In this document: in pieces, positions 50,456-60,600 of the stretch | Position numbering within the stretch: position 1 is the stretch's first letter | Layout of the letters: each line of letters opens with the position of its first letter | NCBI GenBank assembly: GCA_026826555.1 | Contig: JAKSZT010053837.1 | Coordinates: forward strand, 388,770-452,769 | DNA: 64,000 bases | Reading direction: 5' to 3' | Origin: Tolypeutes matacus | Lineage: Eukaryota; Chordata; Mammalia; Cingulata; Chlamyphoridae | The notes under the pieces: generated by a model | What the model was told of the DNA's origin: nothing | The model's database searches: none | The model's input: only the letters and a program-made list of their open reading frames with translations | Position numbers and translations under genes: made by a program

Positions 50456-53400
50456 GGACTTCTGGGAAGATGGCTTTGGAGTAGGTAAGCAGAGCTCAGC
50501 TCAGTCACAAAAACAATGGAAGAAATAATGGAAAAGCCAAAAATCGGACTAAGGGAACTGCTTTGGGGATCTGTTGACCAGGCGAGTGCTGTGCATCCCC
50601 CAAGAGGGTGAGGGACAGAGAGGCAAAGAACCTGAAATGAAAATCATGAAATACTATCCCCCACAGATGGGAGTGGCATCCATCCTTCACCCTGAAGCCG
50701 AAGAGCTTGGATAAAACCCATGGCTCACTGTAGCCAACTGAGAGGGCAACAGAGTTCTTCCTCCCCAGGAAGAGGGAGGGTGTGGCAGAGGAGAGAGAGT
50801 GGTTTCCCCTCAAGAGTTTCGCCAGTGGAGTGTACTCTGAATATTGGCTATAGTCCGCGTAGAGTCATGGGCAAGTGGAGGTTAAAAGAGACACCTCCGT
50901 GGAAAGATGCACCCACAAGCACATTCTGTTGGCCAGACGGGAAACTGCAAGGAGAAAAAAAAAAAAAAAACACTTTTTGGAGTCAGTCTGAGACCCTTTG
51001 GATCAGATATGTGCCCCATGAGTGAGTTCCTGACCCAATTTTGATAACTTAAGACTTAGAATAAAATAAACCAAAAATCAAAGTTTGATATTATTTATGA
51101 ATTCCAGTAAGAGATATTGATTAAGTCTGAAAACTGATCTGTTCCTCTGGGCATGATACCCCTCTCTTTGACTGTATTATATTCAGAGGTTTCACTTTTA
51201 CCTTATTAAATCAAGATTAGGGCTTTGAATAGACCACATCATTAGGGCATGCAGGATTGAGTCCCTGCCCCATTGGTGGGCTATATAAATGGATGTTCAG
51301 TCAAAAACAGGGAAGTAGATACACAGAGAGGAAGTACACAGAGGAAGAGAGACAGCTCTATAGACAAGGCAGAGGCCCCAGGAAGAGAGATGAGCCTGAC
51401 AGTTTGCAGCTGAGGAGAGAGCAGCTAAGAAACCCTGAGAGATGAGCCTTATGACAGCCTACAGCTGAGGTCAGAAGAAGCTGGGACCATGGAACCTTAA
51501 GGGGAAGAAGGAAGGCTGACACCTTGCAGACATTGCCCGCCATCTTGCTTCAACACATGGCAAGTGACTTCGGGTAAGAAAGTACCTTTATGATACCTAG
51601 AGTTGGACTCTTTAGGGAATTGTGACTGTAAGCTTCTACCCCAAATAAATACCCTTTATAAGAGCCAACAGATTTCTGGTACTTTGCATCAGCACCCCTT
51701 TTGGCTGAATAATACAATCAGGAGAAATGTAAAAGCCATACTAGGAAACAAGAAGAGATGGCCCAGCCAAAGGAGCAAACCAGAAATCCTGATGAGACAC
51801 AGGATTTAAGACAACTAATCAATGACAATCACACAAATCTCTTAAATCAATTCAAAGTGTGGAAGGAAAATATGATAAAGAGATAAAGGATATCAAGAAG
51901 ACACTGGGTGAGCATAAAGAAAATTTGAAAGCCTGCAAAGAAAAGTAACAGAACTTAGGCTAAAGACATGATGAATGAGATTAAAAATACACTAGAGTCA
52001 TATAACAGCAGATTCAAATTGATGGAGGACAGAATTAGTGATTTGGAGGATAGCACATCTGAACTTGAAAAGACAGAAGGACAAAAAGAAAAAAGAATAG
52101 AAAAAGTAGAACACCATCTCAGGGAAGTGAATGACAATGTGAAACAAAAACATATGCATTGGCAGTATCCCAGAAGTGACTGAAAGAAAGCAGAGAGAAT
52201 ATTTGAGGAAATAATGTTGAGTCACAAAACAGGTCTCAATAAATTTAAAAAGACTGAAATTATATAAAACACTTTCTATGATCATAATGGAAAGAATCTG
52301 GAAATCAATAACAGAAGGAAAAAGAGAAAATTTTCTTAAATATGGAGATTAAACAACACACTCTTAAATAATCAGTGTGGTGAAGAACAAATTGCAAAAG
52401 GAATCAGTAAATATATCACTATGAATGGAAACGTGAGCACAACATATCAAAATTTATGGTTACTGTAGAGGCAGTGCTGAGAGAGAAATGTATAGCCCTA
52501 ATGCCTACATTAAAAAGGAAGAAAGAGCTAAAATTGAAGACCTAACTGCACATCTGGAGGAACTAGAAAATGAATAGCAAACTTATCCCAAACCAAGCTG
52601 AAGGAAAGAAATAATAAAAGTGAGAGCAGAAATATATGAAATTGAAAAAAATGTTTAGAATCAACAAAAGTTGATTTTTCAAGAAGATCAACAAAATTGA
52701 CAAACCCTGAGCTAGACTGACAAAGAAAAAAAGAGAGAAGATGCATATAAATAAAATCAGAAAAGAGAGAATAGGGACATTGCCACATACCCTACAAAAA
52801 TAAGAGCGATTGTAAGTGGATAATACTAGGAACAAGTGTCCACCAACAAACTAGACAATGTAGACAAAACAGACAAATTCCTAGACGCACACGAAAAATC
52901 TACACAGACCCTAGGAGAAAGAGAAGACCTCAACAATCCAATCACAAGTGAAGAGATTGAAACAATCTTCAGAAACCTCCCCAAAATGAAAAGCCCAGGA
53001 CTCAATGGCTTCACAGGTATATTCTAAAAATCACTCAAAGATGATCTAATACCAATCTTGCTCAAGCTCTTACAATAAATTTAACAGGAAAGAACACTGC
53101 CAAACTCATTTGATGAGGCCAACATCACCCTAATACCAAGTCAGATAAAGATTCCATGAAAAAAAATCACAGAACCATTTCTCTAATAGATACAAAAATC
53201 CACCAAAATACTTGCAAACTGAATCCAAAAGCATATTAAAATAATTATAGACCACTATCAAGTGGGTTTTATCCCAGGTATGCAAGGATGGTTCAATATA
53301 GGAAAATCAATTAGTGCAATAAAACCACATTAATAAATTGAAGAAGAAAAATCACATGATCCTCTTGATGGACACAGAAAAGGCATTTGACAAACTACAA

Positions 53401-54290
53401 AATCCTTTCTTGATGAAAACACTCCAAAAGATAGGAATAGAAAGAAGATTTCTCAATATGGCAATTGCATTGAATAACATTGCACTCAGTGGTGAAAGAC
53501 TGAAAGCTTTCTTACCGAGATTGCGAACAATACAAGGATGCCCACTGTTACCACTGTTATTCAATATTGTGCAAAAAGTTCTATCTAGAGCAATTAGGCC
53601 AGAAAAAGAAATAATAAGGCACCCAAATAGGAAAGGAAGAACTACAACTTCCGCTATTCTCAGATGATATGACCCTAAATCTAGAAAATCCTGAAAAATC
53701 CACAAAAAAATTACTGGAACTAATAGATAAGTTCCCCAAAGTGATGAGATACAAGAATAATATGTTAAAATTAGTAGTACTTCTATACACTACTGATGAG
53801 CAATCTGAAGAGGAAATCAGAGAAAAAAATTCCATTTATATTAGACACTAAAAAATAAAATACTTAGAAATAAACTTAACCAAGGACATAAAGGAACTGT
53901 ATTCAGAAAACTACAAAACATTGCTAAAAGAAACCAAAGAAGACGTAAATTAATGGAAGAACATTCCATGTTCATAGACTGGAAGACTAAATATCATTAG
54001 GATGTCAAGTCTGCCCAAACCGATTTACATATTCAACACAATCCCAATAAAAATCCTAAAAGCCCCAACACACTTTTTTTTTTTTTTTGGTTGAAATGGA
54101 AAAGCCAATTATCAAATTTATTTGGAAGGGTGATGAGCCCCAAATAGCCAAAAATGTCTTAAAACAACCATAAACATCTAGAAGAAAATGTAAAAATATC
54201 TTCAAGTTCGTGTGGTGATAGTTTCTTAAACCTTACGCTCAAAACACAAACAACTAAAGAAATAATAGATAAATGGGATCTCCTCAAAAA
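50456..54290 (+). mobile_element. LINE-1 with 5' UTR, ORF1 and ORF2 remnants, unit C
   Basis: Begins GGACTTCTGGGAAGATGGC. ORF1 coiled-coil remnant at 51968-52183 (MMNEIKNTLESYNSRFKLME). ORF2 remnants run 52200-54290, including MKSPGLNGFTG near 52990, LLMDTEKAFDKLQ near 53370 and the reverse-transcriptase box FSDDMTLN near 53656. Many stops and shifts. A 635-bp LTR-like repeat interrupts it at 51080-51715. Confidence 0.8.
51080..51715 (+). repeat. LTR-like repeat inside unit C LINE-1
   Basis: Shares CTGATCTGTTCCTCTGGGCA, a TATATAAATG box, CCCCAAATAAATACCCTTTA and the end TTTTGGCTGAATAATACA with 25757-26275. Not present in the unit B LINE-1 at this point. Confidence 0.6.
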
Positions 54291-54297
54291 ATAACAC

Positions 54298-56018
54298 TTT
54301 TGGTCCCAGGAAGCAGGCTGTGAGTTTCCAGCACCTGGTGCCACAGTCCTCCAGTGATCATTATAAGGCTATTTGAAGAGATTTGAAAAATGGCAACAAA
54401 CGAAAGTGTGAGCATCTTTAGTTCAGAACACTTGGCTGTGCAGTATGTTGACTCACTTATTCCTGAGAATCCTCTGCAAGAACTATTAAAAATACTTGTA
54501 GGGAAGCGGATGTGGCTCAATTGATTGGGCTTCCATTTACCATATGGGAGGCCCCCAACCTGGGGCCTCCTGGTGAAGGCAAGCTGGCCCATGTGGCGCG
54601 GTGAGCTGGCACAGCAAGATGATGCAACAAAGGGAGACAAGCAGACACAGAAAAACGCACTGCAAATGGACACAGTGAGCATAAGCAGCAAGGGGGGATA
54701 AATAAATAAAAAGAAAAAGAAATCTTTAAAAAAAAATACTTGGAAATAATATGTTGAGTAATTATACAAAGTTCCAGATTGCAGTATGGGGATCCCTTAC
54801 AGCTCATGAGGACCTGTATTTCTTGTTCTCTTTACCTGTATTTTTGTTTCAAATTATACCTTACATGAAAGAGTACAACCCTTTAAATCTCATCCCTTTC
54901 TACGCGGGTTCTTGGCATCATGATTTTCACCACATGCTCTTCATTGGAAACTATGCTTCGATATTTACATGATAGGACAGAAGTTTAGGATGGACTCAGT
55001 TTATTACCTACACTGAAAAGATGAAGAAGTTTGAGAAAAAGACTAAATAATCATTTTTCATAGGCCTTCCTGAAGATACACATTTTCCTGAATTGAAAAT
55101 AGTAGCTCACATTGCTTCTGGGGAGTAAAAATAAACATGTGTCTTGGCTGCTAAGTGATAAAAATATGTTAACACCTTTATCTTTCTAGTGGGAATTTCT
55201 ACTTTACATCAAGTTCTCTATATGTAGAAAAAAGTAAATTTATATTTAAGTATTTTGAGGAAATTTTAAAGGCCCTATTGCTAACCTTATAAAAAGATTG
55301 TAAGTACTGGAAGCAGTGTTAATTTATCTCTTTTCTGCTGCAATACCATAGACCTAGAGTTGCAATTGGCCTTTAAATCTTTTAAATATATAGGGCCTCA
55401 TATTGAACTTTAAACATTTTTTGGAATTTGTCTAAAGATCAAACTATGATGGGCTAGGCCATATAAGTGCTGAAGTCAGTGACTGAAGCTGCTGAATCAG
55501 GAGTACCCAGCCCTGAGTTCTTCCACTCTCGTCAGGAGCTGACCAATTTGGGTGATTCTCTTTCTTTGCAGAGTCCTTTTTGATTGCAATGTACTATTGG
55601 CATCAGTAAATTAAAACATTTCTGTTTCCATGCAAGGGGAATATTTTAGTCTAATGTTACTTGATTTTTTAAATTGAGCTTTGTTTCTGCTATTTATACT
55701 TTTGTTTTTGTATATCAAGTACTCTTTATACTTAAATCTAAATCTTGAATCTCTGTAAACTGACTTACTGTATTGGCTCTTTGAGTTGCAAAGCAAATGT
55801 GATTTTTTTTCTGCTAAAAAAATTAAACTGTTAATACCTAATGTTATGGCTTTCACTATAGATGCAAGAAAAAGAAGATCCTCCAGCTTTCTGTCTGCCT
55901 GGTTGTGGCAACAAAGATTGAATGGAGAAATGCAGGAAATTCTAAATATATGGGGAAGGGAAATAATTTTTGAAACTCAGGAAAATAACTTATTAACAGA
56001 GAATAGATCTTTTAGTCC
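54298..56018 (+). pseudogene. MSMO1P: MSMO1 (SC4MOL) processed pseudogene, unit C
   Basis: Duplicate of the unit B retrocopy. The ATG at 54390 is kept ([20 protein letters not shown]). A DAS SINE (54499-54731) interrupts it, and an internal deletion joins PYMKEY directly to [13 protein letters not shown], removing about 145 codons that unit B still has. [14 protein letters not shown] remains. The 3' end has an A-run and a copy of the target site (about 56024-56044), proving retroposition into LINE-1 sequence before the units duplicated. Confidence 0.88.
54499..54731 (+). repeat. Long DAS SINE inside MSMO1 pseudogene
   Basis: Starts at TAGGGAAGCGGATGTGGCTC and ends in an A-run. Target duplication AAAAATACTTG (54488-54498, 54732-54742). 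Absent from the unit B pseudogene. Confidence 0.88.
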
Positions 56019-56024
56019 AAAAAA

Positions 56025-56830
56025 AAAAAAAATTTAAACACTTTTGTTCTTCAAAAGACTTTGTCAAGAAAGTCAAAAGGCAGCTTAATGAATGGGAGAA
56101 AACAATTGGAAACTACATATCTGATAAGGGTTTGATATCCATGTTATATAAAAAGATCATACAACTCAATGATAAAAAGACAAACAACTCAATTTAAAAA
56201 TGGGCAAAAGACTTGAATAGACATTTTTCCAAAGAGGAAATACAAATGGCCAAAAAGCACATGATAAAATGTTCAATATCACTAGCTATTAGGAAAATGC
56301 CTATCAAAACTAAAATGACATACCACTTTACACCTTATAGAATGGCCATTGCTAAGAAAACAGAAAGCTACAAGTGCTGGAAAGGATGTGGAGAAATAGG
56401 AACACTCCTTCACTATTGGTGGGGATGTAGAATGGTGCAGTCTCTGTGCAAGACAGTTTGGAGGTACCTCAGAAAGCTGAATATAGAACTGCCATATGAT
56501 CCAGCAATCCCATTAATAGGAGTATATTCAGAAGAACTGAAAGCAAGGACATAAACTGACATTTGTACACCAATGTTCGTAAGAGCAATATTCACAATTT
56601 CTAAAATATGGAACCAGCCCAAGTGTCCATCACCTGATAAATGGATAAACAAAATGTGGTATGTACAATCAATGGAATACTATTCACTTATAATAAGAAA
56701 TGAAATCAGGATGCATATGACAACATGGATAAAACTTGAGGACATTATGCTGAGTAGAACAAATAACAAATGTTTACAAATTACTTTAAAGCGTAACACA
56801 GTCCTAAACAAAATCACTGCAGAGTATTTC
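56025..56830 (+). repeat. LINE-1 ORF2 C-terminal part, unit C
   Basis: Continuation of the L1 split by the MSMO1 insertion. The frame at 56213-56554 reads [20 protein letters not shown] and later [20 protein letters not shown]; 56573-56851 continues with KCPSPDKWINKMW. Confidence 0.8.
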
Positions 56831-56834
56831 ATTA

Positions 56835-57095
56835 AAGCGTTATTGAAATGAAATTCATATAACTTAAAATTCAACCATTTAAATTGCAAAATTCAGTGGT
56901 TTTCATATACTCACAGAGTTTGCAATCATCACCATTATCTAGTTTTAGAGAATTTTCATGACCTCTACAAGAAATCCTTTCTCCATTAGCGTCATTCCCA
57001 TTCCCACCTCCCCTCAGCCTTTGGCATCCATTAATCCACTTTATATCGATATGGATTGGCCTATTCCAGAAACTTCATATAAATGCAATCATAGC
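56835..57095. repeat. Interspersed repeat shared with unit B
   Basis: Same as 33040-33310 (TCATCACCATTATCTAGTTT, CATTCCCACCTCCCCTCAGC). Family not assigned. Confidence 0.55.
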
Positions 57096-57530
57096 ATATG
57101 TGATCTTTTGTGACACATGGATGACAAAATATAAAACTGGAAAGAAGCTAGACACAATTCCTACAGTATAGTTTCCAGTACATAAATTATTAAAAGTCAA
57201 TTCAAATCAAAGGTGTTAAAAATAGGTTGTGAGTTTGGGCAAGATAGTGTGGATGGGAACTAGCAGGCATGGGGTTTCTGAGTTGCTGGTTTTATTTTAT
57301 TTCATATTATTAAGTTATGCTGAAGTTACAAGGGTATATCTGCTTTGTGATCAATCAAGTGGTAAAGCAATAATTTCTGTTTTTGGTGTGTGTGTATTAT
57401 ATTTCAATACAAATGTTTTTTTCATCATTAGAACAAATAACATAATTCATTATATGATTTTTTGCAATAAAAATATTATATCCATTTCATGAAATATAAA
57501 GTCACTTTAAGGATTTCAAACTCAGGTGTT

Positions 57531-57642
57531 CTAACTCAAAAATGCTTGCTTACAAATATAGTGTTTTAGAGATATGCAACTTTCTGCTTGGAGACCATCT
57601 GAGCTTAGCATAGCACAGTTATATGTATGGTGTGGTGGATTT
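57531..57642 (-). CDS. KLRC1-like: KLRC copy 3 exon 6 (CTLD end) with shifted acceptor
   Basis: It encodes the end of the [22 protein letters not shown], then [17 protein letters not shown] and a TAG stop at 57531-57533. Compared with copies 1 and 2, two bases are missing just after the first acceptor (exon would start at 57646), which would shift the frame into a TAA stop. Using the next AG (exon start 57642) restores the frame exactly. All three C-terminal cysteines remain. Confidence 0.7.
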
Positions 57643-60600
57643 CTCCCTGTAATGGAAAAATGCATACTTCAGTGATATTTTTTAGAGCTAATCCACGAAA
57701 CAATATACTTTTCCAAATAACAGTATTAGAAGACTATTTTGAGAATAGATAAGGACATTTTTCATATAATATTAGTAATTGTACTGTATATTTTGAGCAA
57801 CGGATATACCATTCTTAACTAATGTTTACACTGACATTGCATGTCACTAATTTCAATATCTTTCTACATATCTATAATGCAAACAAACTTATTAATATTA
57901 TTCTTCTGAACTTTTCCTTTTTATAGCTTTTCTTCTTCTATAAACATCATTCAGAATAAATTTACTCTTCCTTGAAAATTAAGTCATTTATCCATAGCCA
58001 TAGTTGAGACCTGCTTTCACGAGAGAGTCCAACCCATGATGCCACTGATAAGGAACTCAGCACATTCTATCAGAAAACAAAGAAATCCCATTTAAATATT
58101 CATTTTTAAGATTAATATTTTTAATTCAGGCAGTGTTTTCTTTCGTATGTTCATTAATTTTCAAAACACAATGAAAGTGCTGTATTCTATTTTAACAATA
58201 AAAGTATATTAAAGTTGAAAACCACTTCTTCATATGACCATAATCTTTCAAGATATTTATATTTTGACTACAAAATAACTCATGATTGTTTATATCTTAT
58301 AATTTTATTTTCCTTCTTATATTAATGTTAACAAGGAAAACAAAGATTTATGTCATTTAGTAGTTAACCAGGTTTACAATATTAACATAACAATGATTTT
58401 TAAAAGTTTCAGATACTGTGACATTTTTCCCTCTAAATAAATGAATTTTTCTAAGTTTCTTAGAGTTAGTGTTTTGTGAAGGAAATTAAGGGGTTGCCAT
58501 TGAGGAGAAAAATGACATGGAGGCTAAATATTGTTTTCTGGGCCCCACACAGTTCTTTAGATTAGTCTCACTTTTATCTGTTTCTATATTGGTGGAATAC
58601 CAAGGGTTCAGAGTAGGTGCATAGACAAAGTTTTCCCTGCCACTCTCTGCTAAGTACAAGGATAAACCCTGGAAATGAAGAAAGACAAAAGCAAAAGACA
58701 ACTCTTAAAGGCAGAAAGGGAAAGGCACAATTATTTGGGACCCCAAGACTGGAGGGAAAACAGACTGGCAGGGTATCCTATGTCCTCCACCCGACAGAAG
58801 AAAGAAATGTAGGCCTGCAATTTCCCAACCCTCAACCAAGGAACAGAAGGTAGCTCAGGTAAATGCAGACATCTGCACACCAGTATTCACAGCGTGTTAT
58901 TCATGATTGCCAGAAGATGGAAACAACCCAGGGGTCCTTCAACTGATGAAGGGATAAACAAATTGTGGTCTGTATAATGATGGAATATTATGCAGCTGTA
59001 AGAAGTAAGAAGTCATGAAGCATATGACAACATGGAAGAACCTACAAGATATTATGTTGAGTGAAGCAAGCTGGACACAAATGGACAAATACGTAGATGG
59101 TGCTGTATGAACTAAATATATTGTAGAATATCATGGAATTAATAACTTGAATATGGTCACCAGAAAATAAAAGAACTTAGGAAATGGAAAGCTCAGGGTT
59201 AACTTGTGCAGAATTGGTAAAAAGGATGTGTATTAATCTTCGAAAATGAATAAAAAAGGTGGGAGTCCAACTTAATGTTTGTAACTAGCAGGACTCATGT
59301 GGGTATGACAGTGGTTGAAAGGGAAAGTCTAAGGTCATTATATTAACTAAAAGGAAAGCTAAAAAATGTAACATGGGAATGTATAGCATAGTAAAACCGC
59401 ATGTGAAATATGAATATGGGTAAAATTGTATATATAAGATCATTTTTCTTTGAAACTGAACTCATATATGTGAATACTACAAAATGTTACTATCAAACAA
59501 GAAAAAAACAATTATGATCAATGAAAAAAACAGACACAAAGTACTACACATTGTATGATTCAATTTATATGAACTGTAAATATAAATCAATTTATAAAGA
59601 CGAAATTAAATTAGTGGTCATGCAGGGTTGAGAAAGGATAGAGGGATTGAGAGGTGACAGCTAAGAGGCCTGGAGTTTTCCTTTTTGGAGTAATGAAATT
59701 GTTTTAAATTTTTTGTGGTGATGAATGTACAACATTGTGATTATACTAAAAGCTATTGATTATACACTTTGGCTAGATCACGTGGTTTGTGGCTATATCT
59801 CAATAAAACTGCTAAATAAATAAATGTGCAAGAATAGCCAAAATAACACCGATATACAGCAGGGGAAGCATAGAGAGATTAAAGGTGAAAAATTAGTTTG
59901 TTTTTCTGTTTTTATTATTATGATTCTTATTATTGAAATAATGAAAATGCTCTAATAATGGCTGAAATGATGAATGAACAACAATGTGATTATACGAAAT
60001 ACACTGATTGTATATTTTGGATGACTTGCTTGCTTTATTAATATATATCAGGAAATTTCATTTTTTAAAAAAAGGGAATGAATTCTTGAGGCACTCTATA
60101 AGACGGATGAATCTCAAATTAATTATTTTTAATGAAAGTATCCAGACAAGAAGAATATGTATCATATGATCCTATTTTTAAAATCCTAGATATTCCAATT
60201 GATGGCATGGTAAAGAAACTAGACCCATAGTTGCCTGATGATTCCATAAATTATATATATATATTTATATAAAAACTTATATGCAGTTCATTGTATATCA
60301 ATTATACCTCAAGAATGTGTTAAAATAAAAAAAATGAAACTTCCTTATTCAGATCGAGTTATCAACCAAACAACAGCAAACCTACTCATTGGTGAAATGT
60401 GCCCTTCTGAAATTTGTAAATAAGACTATAATGTCCTATATTACTATTTTTAATCAACATTCAACTGGGCAGCCTTCACAATGGAAAAAGTAAAAAATAA
60501 TTTTAAAAATATTAATTAGAACAGAAGAATTGTAACTAAATCTTCATAGATGATAAAATTGTATATGTAGAAAACCCAAAGGAATTCTCAACTAATTTAC

